Shown: positions 23,796 to 36,416, numbered from the stretch's first letter. The stretch is DNA of 64,000 nt from Streblospio benedicti (GCA_019095985.1 CM032661.1:30001020-30065019); one strand, 5' to 3'. A program made the numbers and translations. The notes: a model not told the origin generated them from the letters alone.

Positions 23796-26700
23796 AGTAA
23801 TACTGACATTCTAAATAGCCGTCATATGATTATTATATGTGCTATTAGTACTTACTCTACTTTGAACGGGTGTCCTATGGGCCGGACGTCTAACGTCCTG
23901 TATACTTTTTCCAGTCCCATCCTGATGTGTATTCCAGACAATATCCACGTCCTCCTTACCACTGATCCATACACCTAGAACTCCTTATGAATTCGGGTAC
24001 AATAATTATTGAATATTGGAAATGACCAATCCATTTTACAGCCTCTGGGCCCGGTCAGTTTATTGCATTGGCAGTGTAGATTTTAACGTTAAACGTGACT
24101 AACAACGTAGAAGCGTTGGTTTCAAAACGTATCACGTGTCGTTATCTACCAGTTTCTACGACGTTTAACGTTACTAAGCCACGGCATACGTTAGTTACTC
24201 TGTGGATTGAATAGTCTCAATCAACCAGACTCTGTTGTGAGTGTTCTCATTTTTAGGCAATAGATAGGCTGGTTGAACGAGGCTTTGGATTAAATAATGT
24301 AAGATTCGTAAAATGCTGTCCTACTTACAATACTATTGGTTTTGTACAAATGAGCGTAAAATTAATTGCACTATATTGATAACTTAAATATCAAATTTGC
24401 AAAAAAAATTGCAAAGGGGACAAGTCTACAAATTTATAGATTCATTTAAACAAATTGGACCTATAAGATTAATATAATTAACAATTATCATGAGAGATCT
24501 AGTCAACCATAATTACAACATTCTTGGTTTAAATACCAAATTCTTTATTTACTAGATTACTTAAACTTCTTGTATACTATTGTATGGTTAAGTGTAATTT
24601 GGTCCTCATATTTCCAAATTATCATGTAAAAGACCTGATATGTTATTAACAACCATCTTTCATTCACACAATAACAATAAATAGTATGCTATGATTCTTC
24701 CATGATAACATTTGCTAACACTGCACAGTTTATTTTATAGGATTTATTTATTCAGATTTATCAGTAATATACGGTGTTTATATACATTCATAGGTTATAC
24801 ATAAGCTTACATAGTTTGATTGTGTTTCCTTGCACTTAATTAACTATACGATGGTAACTTACCTTATACTAATAGGCCAGGGTGATTTGGATAATAATTT
24901 ATTGGGGATTTGCAAAGTGTGGTATCCTTGTGTGGTATATCCATTGCACAGCAGTTTAAGTTCATATAACTTCAATAATTACTCAAAATGACACAAAAGT
25001 AATATGGATTCCACTCTAAGTCAACTGTCTACTTGCTACTTATAGAAATTGCTAGTTTTGATTATTCCACTAAACCTGCGTACATATTAATGTACGGCAC
25101 AATCCATATCATACTGTTAATCCAGAGAACTCAAATACATTGTCCACTAAGTTAGAAGAACAAATAATATTCTCTTAGACAAGAATCCGTGAGTATATTC
25201 CCCGACTGAGACAATTAAAAAGGCAGTCTACTACTAAAATACATATATAGAGTATTATATTTCCTACTAATGCACAGATTTTAAGTGCATGCTCTGAAGG
25301 TGTCTCCCGTATAACATTGTCCCGTATCGACTGATGTTAAGCCAGACATGAATAAGTGGTGAAAGGATATATGAGTCTGGCATAGACTATTGTTGAAGGA
25401 GACCTTTTCTGTAATTTCAATGAAGCGGGGTTAAACGTAGCAATATCATATTGAATCTCATAAAGTGTATTTTTATAGAAAAGTGATGTAAGATTTTGGT
25501 CTCATAATATTGTTTGAAATTTGAATACAACCATTCATTTGATTACATTTTATATCAAAATTATAATGGATGAATGTTATATTGGTTGCCATGTCAGAGT
25601 ATTAACGCATGTTATTGAGGATTGTTAATTTTTTTATTGGAATTTTCAATAATCGACAATACCGATTTGTATTTGATAAACTAAAACCTCTTCTCAAGTC
25701 GTTTGATACATGCAAATTGTGCGACTACATCCATTTTATATGCCGTGCATTGGTACTTTTACATACCGGTAGAAGTGAAATATTGTGGGATGAATGTTGC
25801 AGTGGCCTTTTACTATAAGGTTTATTGGATTTTCTAAGCAAACACACAATCCAAGAAACAATTTACTATTGCTAGCCCTAGTTACGGGTAAGGAAAAGAG
25901 TTGACGGCCCATGTCGCAAAGTGTGTATTCCTTCCACTTTGCTTATCAAAGCAAATAGTTTGTTCTCCAGTCAATTAAACACCTATTTAACATCAAACAT
26001 ACAACTTGTCATAATCGAAGTTTTAATCTGTCAACAAATATCAGCTAAATGTGTGTGCAAGGACAACACTGGGTGTGAAATAGTTTGGTGCATCAAGATT
26101 CAATTGTGTAATAAGTACAGATAAATATCATTGGTGTAATATTGTAAGGTGGTGGGTGAGGCTGTATATTGTATGCTGAGGGTGTTATGCGGTTAATATA
26201 TAATTTGACTCATGATTATTCTGATGGGAGTTTTTTCCAAAACACTTATAACTGTGTATCCTTGGCCTGTCAGTATATCTGCCGCCTAACTCAACCTCTC
26301 AAAATGTATGGTTGCGATATTTGGAAAACTGACTTCAACTGATCACTTCCCAAGGCACAGTGCAGTAAATAAATGAATTTCTCGTCCGTTCAGGGCGTCA
26401 ACATATATACCTGTAAAGGCTGCTTTGAATTTCTGACACTGTTAAGTACACTGAGCAAGCTACTCGTTTGAGTAACGTATGTCGTCTTCCATATAGATAG
26501 TGTTTACTACATGTATGTATCGTCTGTCGTCTGCAATAGCATTTCATGTGATTTTTGGACCCTCAGACCGCCGGTTGTGGGAAGAGATATGTGCAACTTC
26601 ACATTGAATAGAAGATATTGATAATAAAGATATAAATGGACACACTAAATAATCAAAATAGGCTTCATAGTCATAACAGACAAGATTGCAGACGAGATAA

Positions 26701-26896
26701 TATCAGTTTTAATCAAAGTGCACTTTAGCTTTCGGTTCTTCCTTTGTGAATTTACATATCTTTGTCATCGTAGACGTTAATCTATATATCTCACATTGAA
26801 ATCTTTGTGGGGGCATACGGAAGACTAACACTCTAAATACTGCCGGGTCGGTGCGGTTACCATCATTGTGACACACATAGACTGCTCTGAAATAGC
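23796..26896. other. Non-coding stretch, nothing recognised
   Basis: AT-rich with no exon-like GC island. At 24090-24175 the words AACGTTAAACGTGACTAA and GACGTTTAACGTTACTAA are inverted, a possible old inverted-repeat element. Confidence 0.45.
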
Positions 26897-26995
26897 CCAA
26901 AATACTTCAGTTTCATGGTGTTAATGGCATGTCCCCCATCGATATGGAATCCATGAGATCGCTTTAGCGCGGCCCTCCCCTCCCCCTCCATCCTC
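26897..26995 (+). mobile_element. Truncated CAGATCC-type MITE
   Basis: It contains CCAAAATACTTCAGTTTCAT, AATGGCATGTCCCCCATCGA and GAATCCATGAGATCGCTTTA, then a C-rich run. The right end is missing and a G/C-run repeat follows. Confidence 0.5.
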
Positions 26996-26999
26996 CACC

Positions 27000-27320
27000 C
27001 CTACCCCTCCCCCCCCCCCCCCCCAAGCACCGTTTTCGATAACCTTTTAATATGGGGGGGTCCAATTTTTTTAATTTCCTTTTGTGGGGGTCACTGAACT
27101 TTTTTATCATGCTAGTGTATATTTTTTCAAAAAATTCTTTTAGCAATTATCCATTTATGCAATGACTATGTAGAGGACTTCTTTAGAAGGCGGGGGGGGG
27201 GTCACTCAAACTTTTTGAAATGTTAATGGTGGGGTCGGTTAACTTTTTGTTCAAGCCCCCAAAAATGGACGAACACCCCCCCCCCCCCCCCCACCCCCAC
27301 CGTTATTTATGATCGCTCCC
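27000..27320. repeat. G/C-run repeat family ending TTATTTATGATC
   Basis: Alternating runs of G or C with GGGTCACTCAAACTTTTTGA and GTCGGTTAACTTTTTGTTC, ending CCGTTATTTATGATCGCTCC. Related sequence occurs at 41581-41670 (reverse) and 43735-43850. Confidence 0.55.
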
Positions 27321-30295
27321 TAACTTATTGAGATACCACTTCATTTGCAACTCGAAATATAATGTTTACTTCCGTTAAGTCACTTAGGGTGCATGTATAT
27401 TTCAGTGTCCGTCTAATAGATTATTTCAATAAGCAACAAAGACAGATTAGGTTCAATTACGTCAGAATGGCCCAGCTCACATATATCCAACTCTGACATC
27501 GGTATAATGTCCAGCTGGCCGAGTGAATGGACTCTTTCCTGGATCAAATGCCGTCCAGATTAGATCCCGTGGTAATTGGAGATGTATCGCTTGGTTGTGA
27601 TAAGATTTCATTGGAGAGATTATTGCAGGTTATCTAAAATATCATTTACATCTTTGTAAAGAGCATATGTGAAAGAAAATTGAATGTTTTTATCTTTTAT
27701 AGCAAAACTCACAATCGCAGTATGAGGTCTGATTTTAATGTCCGAACAATTCATTGTACTAATAACGAGAAGGCGACAATTAAGGTTACCAATCTAAATT
27801 TCATGTGACCACTTAAACTTTGTTCCTTCGTTAATACAGCTTTAGTTTGTGTTCCTTCGTTAATACAGCTTTAGTTTTTTGCTTGAATATTTGTCAATGT
27901 ACTACATTGAAATTTTACCCTTCCATATAAAAAAGTGTAAAACGGCTCTCCATTGCTTTAAATGCGAAGACTACTACTGAAATACCCATCTTTACAATAG
28001 CGCCTGTTGCATGTAGCTGGTAGCTGTCGCTTGTACCGGTAATGTGAGCATACGATAAATATGAACGGAGGTTATATCTTTATTATTATTATTTTCTAAT
28101 ATGTGTATAGAAACAGAAATGCTTCACAATTCACATACACCATTCTGTGCCATCATTGTTTGCACGTCCGTAAAAGAAGGTTTCTCAGTACTGGGAGTCT
28201 GGTGGTGTTCAGGTTGAGATAATGATTTCTCCCCATGTTTTTTGTTGGCCCAACAGAATGGAGCGGATTGAACAAACACCATATTTACGTCCGTGTAAAC
28301 TATCCAAATATCGCTCAATAAATCCAAGCTTTAGCAACTAACATTTACCTTTTAATGGGGATACACCCGCAAAGGAGTAGACTTTCGTTTATTCATTTCA
28401 TGTTTCTTCTTCATTAGTTCTTAGGATTTTGAAGTTCAAAGAAATGTTGTTTAAATGGAGTAGTTGCACTGTGCTTCATATTTCTTGGCACATTAATTCC
28501 GCATCAGTACGTTGTAGGCATGAGAGGTCACAAAAATTGTTTGTAAATCATTTATTTTTAGTACATTAATTTGAAACAACTGTCAGTGAAAGTGGTCAAA
28601 TTGTGTGGTATTTTAATGCAACCTGATATGAGACTTAATTTTTTAATTGTATTTAAAAGAGAGAGAAAAATATTTCAAGACGGACAGAGTCAATAAAATG
28701 AGTCCGTATCTGAATACGAATAAAAGTGGTTGCTAGAGAGTAATGTGAGGCGTGTCAAAATAACATCTATTAAGTATTATATGGCGTTGTTGACCCTTCA
28801 ACACAGATCAAGAAACTCCATTTATTGCTTCATTTCTTTTCAAGTAACCTCACTTCACTTTGTGCCAAGACCCCGATTTTCCGTCAATGGCCTCTGTTAA
28901 TCCTCGATCAACCAGACTGACACTACCTCGTTCGACAAGGTCTACGTTGACCGAGACTACCACTGCTGTCCTCTTTACATCTGACATCCCAGTCAACGAA
29001 CCTGAATGAGTTGAATTGTTAAGTCGGATAAGAGCAGCATCCTAAACGAGGCTCCTTGGATAAATTACCCATTTAAATATCTTATCTCCTGTTATTGCCA
29101 CATTGCATCTTGCCTTGTGTATCCTGTTTTGTAACCGAGTAGCAAACCTTTTTTCAGTGCCCCCTGTATACGATGTACACAAACCATCTGTATTATGTAT
29201 TTTATACCATCTTTTACTTATTTGTTAATGTGTTTTACGCAGCTGTCTTGTGGTTGAGGCACAAACATACTGGATTTTGCTAAAGTGCGTGTGTAGTTTT
29301 CTATTCTGTTCAACCCACACACGCTCATATCCTGTAAAGCTTATGACCTTACCACAAATCCTCACTACATTCCAACCCTATAGAATTCTCATAAATTACG
29401 CCTTCTTAGAAACCGTGAAGCTGGAAAAGTATTCACCTTTCAACGTAGAAGATAGATGAGATCAACTTGTCACGGAAACATGTGTCCGTTATGGAAACCT
29501 GACCGTCCCGATGTAAAAACGCACTCGTTAAATACAAGCTAATAAAGTTTAGTAACACGATTTATAAAAGCTCCATTTTTCGTCATTCATCATACACATT
29601 CAGACACACGTCCAAACGGATAGACGTGTTTAACAAGCAACATTTCATATCACTAATTGATTGGACCATCCATTCTCGAAGAGTCAATAAAACTATGAAG
29701 GATCGGGTGGGATGGCACTATTAAGGGACGGTGCAATATTTATCAGGCAGGGGGGACCGGTGCATACCGAAATATTGGTCTGAAAAAAGTCTTCTCCCAT
29801 GCTGATGGGATGACAAAAAAAACTGATGTCCCGTGGCCTCCATTCATAAAAAAAAGTCTGTGTCCCCTTCCATGAATATAAACTTGACCTGCGAGATAAA
29901 ATTAAATTAAGGTTGAGAATCCGCAAAAGGAATTGTGTGAGCTATCTACATTATTTTTACTAGGTCATGAGTTTGATTCCGTGTTGGGTCTTATGATGGG
30001 TGTGTAGCAAACCTATAAAATAAGACAATACAGGTGTCGAATCACAATTGTGTTTTTGCAAATACATGTGTATAGAAAACACTTGCAGGGTAGTGTGTGT
30101 TATTTTGGGCTAGATAGAACCAATTATTGAAATTAGTAATGTTTATGAGATTTTTTTTCATTCCTTGTGTGCTTGTGCATTAGTAATATCTATACTCAGA
30201 AACATGTCGACAGCCACTTGTCTATTTCCACATGCGTAGAAAAGCAAAACAGTCCGTTTTTACACGTATGGTATACATATTTTTTTTTTCATTCA
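27321..30295. other. Non-coding stretch, nothing recognised
   Basis: AT-rich. A short direct repeat (TTCCTTCGTTAATACAGCTT) lies at about 27822 and 27849. No convincing exon. Confidence 0.5.
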
Positions 30296-31457
30296 TTCTG
30301 TTTTCTTTCATTTTCAAGTGAGACACAAAATCCCATGGCGAGTTCCGGGTTGATTACTTGGACATTTGAAACAGACTATCCATGCGTTGACAGTTCGCTG
30401 TTCACAGTTCTCTTACCAAGATTGGAGATATATATCCGAAATATTACGTCTCAACATTATACGTACCCAATATCAAATAATTTGGACATTCGAAACAGGC
30501 TATCCATGCGTTCACAGTGGTTATAAGCCATATGTATCAGTTCTCTTACCGAGAGTGGAAATATACATCCGAAATATTACGTTTCAACATTTGGGTATAT
30601 TATAATTGCATTTTTAACCAATAGAGATAGGGTGATCTCAACACTATAACATACCATTACCCTTATAATCTCTGCACTTGTGGTGTCTTTGTCCAACCAA
30701 AGACTCCACTCGACACCATGGACACCATCGCTCAAAAACTACTTGATTAAGATTCTACTCTCACTGTTCTGCCAAGCAAGCTACGGCCACTGCATTGACA
30801 TCTCCCATTTTACTATATCAAGTGGCCCTGACGGGACTCGAACTCACGACCCCATGGTTGTGAGACCAGAATGATACCATCATCCCAAGCAGCGGGCTGT
30901 TAAAGGTTACACAGACGAACCGATGTCTCTGTAACCCCCAGCCTGCATACTTAATTATGGTTTCTCACTACATGTACTAGTGTTTAGCATGTACACACCT
31001 GAATAGAAGTGTACGCCTGTGTTGAGAGTATGTAAATTAATAACAAATTTACATACAGTAACACAATACGACTGCATTTAGTATCAATAGAGATATTTAA
31101 ATCCCTATTGACTGTCAAAAATATTGAAAAAATGTTGTTTTAATATTTGATCAAAGTACCGTCTCACAAGGTGTTTAGTTTATGTAAAATACTGATTGTT
31201 TTAAAATCACTACTATACTTACTAAAATTTACATACATTTTACTAGTGTTCATCATTATTGGTGTGGTTTGTGTATTTATAGTAACATATAGTGCTATAG
31301 CAAGCAAATAAGTCTTATATATAGTAAAATGCGTTACAAAGCTTCAAAGTATGTAGAAAATAATATTTTTTATAACGGTCCCAAATGCTTCCTATTTTAT
31401 TTGTTTTTCATTGCTATTTTCACTGTGATTTTACATGTTAAGTCATTTAGCCTAGTT
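30296..31457 (+). repeat. Local segmental duplication, copy 1
   Basis: It begins TCTGTTTTCTTTCATTTTCA and includes AAATCCCATGGCGAGTTCCG, GAAATATTACGTCTCAACAT and GCATTTTTAACCAATAGAGA. A shorter internal tandem repeat is at about 30355-30480 versus 30480-30600. The second half (31160-31455) matches 34613-34895. A SINE sits inside. Confidence 0.75.
30725..30895 (-). mobile_element. tRNA-derived SINE, minus orientation
   Basis: On the minus strand it reads GCTGCTTGGGATGATGGTAT, then a pol III B box GAGTTCGAGTCCC (about 30833-30845). The body contains GGGAGATGTCAATGCAGTGG and GCTTGCTTGGCAGAACAGTG. It matches the plus-strand copy at 57661-57835. It has no tRNA fold and is not a tRNA gene. Confidence 0.75.
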
Positions 31458-31965
31458 CTGTTTTCTTTCATTTTCAAGTGTGACACAAAATCCCATGGCG
31501 AGTTCCGCGTTGATTAGATAATCTGGACATTTGAAACAGCCTATCCATGCGTTCACAGTTGTAATAAGCCAGGTGTTTCAGTTCTCTGACCAAGATTGGA
31601 GATATACACCCGAAATATTACGTTTCAACATTTGGGTATATTATACATTTGTAATTGCATTTTTAACCAATAGAGATACAGAAATCTCCATCGCTCAAAA
31701 CTTCATTAAGGTTTCGCACTATTTAGCATATGTACACACCTGAGTAGAAGTATAAGGTTTTGAGATTAACGTAGAAAACTGATAAATACTTAATCAGTCC
31801 TATACTTTGTACATATTATAGTTGCATTTAATATCAATGGAGGTGTTTATATCTCTGTCACTAAAAACTTGATTTTTATTATGAAACTATAAAAGTGTTT
31901 ACACCCGCTTAAAAAGGTGTTGAGTTTTGAAAAGAGATTCGTTGGATTTCTTTTTCATATCAACA
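31458..31965 (+). repeat. Local segmental duplication, copy 2, left part
   Basis: It repeats TCTGTTTTCTTTCATTTTCA, AAATCCCATGGCGAGTTCCG and GCATTTTTAACCAATAGAGA from copy 1. It is interrupted by the 2.6-kb element, and its continuation is at about 34608-34895. Confidence 0.72.
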
Positions 31966-32017
31966 AATATCACTAATTTTGTGCTAAATCCATATAAACT
32001 TACAATAATTGTCTTAA

Positions 32018-32226
32018 TATTTTCGGACATTTTCAATGTTCATCGTCTGAGACTTTTCTGTCACCAGGTGGCACAACCTTCTGAGACCTAGGGCAGCCTC
32101 AAACCACCGCGCGCGCCCTCGACCACCCTCCAACAACAAACACTGACTGACTTCCACTTCTGTCACGTGCTGCCACCTGGTGACAGAAAAGTCTCAGACG
32201 ATGGACATTGAAAATGTCCGAGTATA
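32018..32226. mobile_element. piggyBac-like MITE with TTAA duplication
   Basis: Near-perfect inverted arms of about 50 bp start TCGGACATTTTCAATG and include CTGTCACCAGGTGGCA. TTAA lies immediately outside each end (32014-32017 and 32227-32230), the target duplication typical of piggyBac-type elements. It interrupts the left arm of the 2.6-kb element. A decayed half copy is at 49770-49835. Confidence 0.75.
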
Positions 32227-33277
32227 TTAACCCCCCTGTCAGAGTGGACAGGCGGAGTGCGGACTTCGCGTGGCTACGCGCGCGAAGTTTGAAAATTTAA
32301 AAACAATTCAAACTTTTTGCAAAATTTTCCCTTCCTGGCGGAGTAGAAGTGAGTCCGCAGGCGGAGAAATAGCCCTCGAGCACACACCCCGCCCCCACGG
32401 ACCTCAACTGCAGCGAAGTCAGGCGGAGAGAAATTTTTGCTAGTGCGGAGTGTAAAATGTGTATAGCGGACTCTGGCGAAGTCAAATTATGAGTCTTGCG
32501 AACCCTGGCGAACTGAAATTATGCGTGACATTCGCCCGACAACCATGGCTCCGCCGACGAAGTCAAGCGAAGTATTATGTCTTCTTCGCCAGCCCAGGAC
32601 CCCAAGACTTCGCAAGCGAACTGTAGCGAATATCCAGAGTCCGCCGGCGGAGACATAAAACTCCGCAGGCGGAGCGACAGAAAGACCAAATAACATGGGA
32701 AAATTACTAGCGAACTGCAGCGAAGTCATTCGGCGAAGTCCTGCGAACTTCCGTGAAGTGTAGCGAACTTCGGCAGAGTCCGCTTCACAAAGGCGGCGTA
32801 CGAGCGGAGTTTATTTTCCATCAAATTTGCGACCGAGCATGCGCGGAGGTAGCGCGTATAAAAGCGAACTTTGTTTGTATGCTGTCCGTGTATGTGTGTG
32901 TGTGTATGTGTGAGTGTGTTGTGTGTGGGGGGGGGGGGTGTCTGTATGCTGTTTGTGTGTGGGGGGGTCTGTATGCTGTCTGTGTGTGGCATTGACTATT
33001 TTTATGTGAGTTTTTTTCAAGGCTGATTCCATTTTGGTTTTCACAATAGATAATCAAGAGAATAATATGGATAATTATGCCATAGAAAAGGATTCGTGAA
33101 ATGTAGTGACAAATAGGATTTGAATAATGGCATAGAACCTTAATAAACTATCGAATCACAACATCCTATACTGGACAACTCCTCCCCAGTAATTGTAATA
33201 AATGCTGTTATTTATAATTGTCTCTCCACAGACATCTTACTTCATACCTCACGAGTTTCTGAACTCACGTACTATAT

Positions 33278-33493
33278 CCCAGCAGGCACACTGACGTCAG
33301 TCTGACGTTGGATTATGGTTGTATTATGTTGTGACGTCAGGGAACGTAAATTCAACGTCACCCCAACGTTGATTGCCTGACGTTGACACAACATCAGATT
33401 TTCAACATCACCCGGACGTTGATTTTTGCCGTTGATCCAGCGTCAGACATCAACTTTGGATCAACGTTGATCCAACGTCTTGTGCCCGCTGGG
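33278..33493. mobile_element. AACGTTG-rich MITE with CCCAGCxGGCACA ends
   Basis: The left end CCCAGCAGGCACACTGACGT and the right end ACGTCTTGTGCCCGCTGGG are inverted. The interior repeats CAACGTTGAT / ATCAACGTTG words. The same end sequence is known from MITEs of several aquatic animals (recall, not checked). Confidence 0.75.
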
Positions 33494-33527
33494 ATTATTG
33501 TAACCAGCTGTTTACCCGGCGTTGCTC

Positions 33528-34110
33528 AGGTTGAAACAGATGAGATCCGGAACACATTAAATGCTCCTCCTCCTCATCCTTCCTCCTGTCCCACATCCCT
33601 CGAACCAGTTCTCGTCAGTATACAGGTCTGTGACAGATTAAATGCCCCATCATCACCGTCCTCCCATCGTCATATTTCACAGCCATTTACACACTAAATG
33701 TACTAAATATGGCAACGATTGATCCCTCTAATATCGCTCCCCAGCTACTACTACCCATGGTAAACACGTACGGAGCAGATTACATGTCCCACTCATCCCT
33801 ACCCTTCCTTCCACCGCCCCCCGTCCCCTCTTCTCTCCCATCCCTCTCTACCCCACCACCATCTAAACAGGTCCATTTTTTAATGTACCCCCTTCCTGGT
33901 GCTGCTCTGTTTGAAACGGATGAGATCTGGAACATATTAAATGCTCCTCCTTCACATTCTTTCCCCGGCCCCACATCCCTCACACCAGCTCCCGTGACAG
34001 CCATACACACACACATGGTGTGGCACTGCTTGATCCCTCTAATATCACCCCCTTTCTCATGTTTCTGCTTGGGTTGGAAATTGATGAGATCTGGAACATA
34101 TTAATGCTCC
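33528..34110 (+). repeat. Pyrimidine-rich repeat block
   Basis: GATGAGATCTGGAACATATT followed by AAATGCTCCTCC occurs in variant form at about 33540, 33920 and 34084. GATCCCTCTAATATC occurs at about 33720 and 34033. The strand is C/T-rich with frequent CCTCC. Proline-rich frames here come from the base composition. Confidence 0.7.
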
Positions 34111-34607
34111 TCCCTGCCTCACCACCAGCCATGTCCCTTTAACCCTGTCATATGGACACACAGACCCTTTCTGCCAACACCCCTCCTCAAAACAGGTCAG
34201 GGCAGATAAAATGCACCTCCATCACAATCACCACCATTCACTCAAAAGAACTCCAAAAAAGATCAAAGGGAATTCGATCAATAATCCCCGCACGCGCGGA
34301 GTGGTCACGAACTCAAATTTCCACTTCTCCAGAGAAGTGGAGGAGTTCGCGCCATGGACGCGAAGATAGCGCAATTGGCGGAGCCTCACGGAGGCCAAAA
34401 AGTTCGCAAGAGTTCGCCAGACTCCGCTGCGGAGCCATGCAAATCGCGTTGTCGATTCGACAATGAAAGTGTTAATTTTTCATATTTTTCACCATTTTTA
34501 CGGACTTTTGTCATTTTTCGACCTAAAATCATGTTGTTCCCGTCCTGACAGGGGGTAAGATAAATATTGTAAGTTTAAATGGATTTCGCTCAAAATTAGT
34601 GATATTT

Positions 34608-34895
34608 TTTTAGGTGTTGAGTTCTTCTAAAATACTGATTGATTTAAAATCAGTACTATACTTACTAATATTTACATACATTTACTAATGTTCATCATCA
34701 TTTTGCATGTGGCTTAAATACGTGTAATAACATAGTGCCACAGCAAGCAAATAAGTCTTTTATATAGTCAAATGCATTACAAAGCTTCTAAAGTATGTAA
34801 AAAATAATATTTTTTCATAACGGTCCCAAATGCTTACTGTGTTTTTTTCCCCTGCTTTCACTGTGATTTTTACATGGTAAGTCATTTAGCCCAGT
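34608..34895 (+). repeat. Local segmental duplication, copy 2, right part
   Basis: It matches 31160-31455 with divergence: AAAATACTGATTG, CAGCAAATAAGTCTTTTATA, ATAACGGTCCCAAATGCTTA and GGTAAGTCATTTAGCCCAGT. Confidence 0.75.
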
Positions 34896-35884
34896 TGCAG
34901 ATTACATTCATCAAACCTGATTTTGTCCGCAATACTAGTTTAAAGCGTTATAATCGCAACACAGTGTAAAAGAACGTAAGAAAACTTATCAAAGCCTAAC
35001 CGAAGTGAGATCTAAGTATAAGGAATCATTTGGGAATATTCAAAAGCGGTAACCGAGTTCTAGTAAAGATTTAAAATCATCATTACTTTACGATTATAGC
35101 AGAGGGTATCATTACTTTACATAGGAGATCGTGATGTGTTTTGGAGAAATAAAGAAAAATGACGGCGCTTTCCTCGCAATACTAGTTTAAAGCGGGGTGC
35201 GCCAAGTAACTTACTATGCATTAGAGATTTAGAGAAATTAGGGGGTCTCAGATATTTTGTCATCTCAAAATCGGGGTTCTTTCTGTGGAGCATATACACC
35301 CAACCCGGCTATGGAAGAGCCACCCCCATCCCCTACCGGGATAACTCACCCCCACTTGTATAATTACCCTTATCTCTCATCTCTAAAATTTTAGGTTTTA
35401 AAGTTTTTAGTGTAGGATATTAATTTTCTGCCCCGCTTCTCAAGCAATCAGAATTGGGTATTTACAGTAATTATGGGAGAAGCTAGGATAATTACCTACA
35501 TCTTGAATGTTGTAGCCACGTTAATCCATTATGAAAGAGTTTTTATATTAGCCATGTAATAGAAAGTTTTAATGTAGTGTACAGATATATAGAATGATAG
35601 CGTAAATGAACCATTAACATCATTAGCTTGAAGTTTGAATTTCTATTTTATTCTGGGCCTTCATCTTATCATCATAGTATTATACGAAATAAAATCATCT
35701 GGATCACATGGGCTGTGTTGTTGAAATTGTCCCCGTCAAAATTCTTATTATCATATTCACATAACATCCAAATGTTGCCATATATATTGCAGTATTCATA
35801 ATGATATCCAGGATTTCTCGATGCACACTACACGTTAATTATCCATGTTGCTAAGCCATTTCATAAAACATGCCTTCTTTATGC
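34896..35884. other. Non-coding stretch
   Basis: AT-rich, with a short G/C-rich patch at 35180-35330 that has no coding logic I can defend. Confidence 0.5.
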
Positions 35885-36416
35885 GAGGGGCACATTCCAC
35901 CTTGCGGCGGTGGTCGCCGCAAGGCGTGTTGGGGTCTGCGGCATCTACGGCGTTTTCCGCATGCATTGACAAAAGTACAGTTGTGGGCACATACGCACGG
36001 GCCCCGTGCGTTAGGAATGCGTCGGGACAGAGAGTGGTTTTTATTGAGGTGGCCGTGAGATCAACTTGCATAGAACGTGCGATGTACTCGCGTACAACTT
36101 ACGTTCTACGCACCGTGCGATTACAAAAGTACGGGATCCGCACGTTCATGGTACAGGGAACGCACGGTCCCAGTACTGTGTCTGCGCCGACAACGTGCGG
36201 TTAAATCCTCTGCGTTTCACGTAAGGTCTCCACACTGCCTCCTTACGGTTAGGCCATGACGCAGGGTGGTCGTAGACCAAACTTCTTCTGCGGCCACCGT
36301 ACGACCTTGAAAAAACGTACGTTTGCCGCACTGTACACTCACAGATCATTACGATTTCTATGCGTGTTTGGCCGTAGACTGGCTGTAGACCCACCTTGCG
36401 GTGGAATGTGCCCCTC
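35885..36416. mobile_element. 532-bp inverted-repeat element, CpG-rich
   Basis: The left end GAGGGGCACATTCCACC faces the right end GGTGGAATGTGCCCCTC, and both continue into CTTGCGG. The interior is rich in GTACG, CGTGCG and ACGCACG words. Open frames on both strands inside it share no known motif. Confidence 0.75.

Larger units (their letters stand above)
31966..34607. mobile_element. 2.6-kb inverted-repeat element with nested insertions
   Basis: The left arm AATATCACTAATTTTGTGCT and CTTACAATAATTGTC recurs inverted at 34550-34607. Inside it CCCCCCTGTCAG (32231) faces CTGACAGGGGG (34556). CpG-rich zones next to both ends (32235-32880 and 34285-34450) are built from repeated GCGAACT, GCGAAGTC and GGCGGAG words in both orientations, like subterminal transposase-binding repeats. 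No transposase frame is visible, so it is non-autonomous. It carries a TTAA-flanked MITE, an AACGTTG MITE and a pyrimidine-rich repeat block. Confidence 0.6.

Noticed and set aside
30167-30605. Overlapping frames of 119 and 79 residues
   Set aside because: They follow the local duplication unit; frames are not preserved in the second copy.
33383-34104. Pro/Ser-rich frames of 104 and 131 residues
   Set aside because: They result from C/T-rich repeats and a MITE. The third repeat unit loses the frame.
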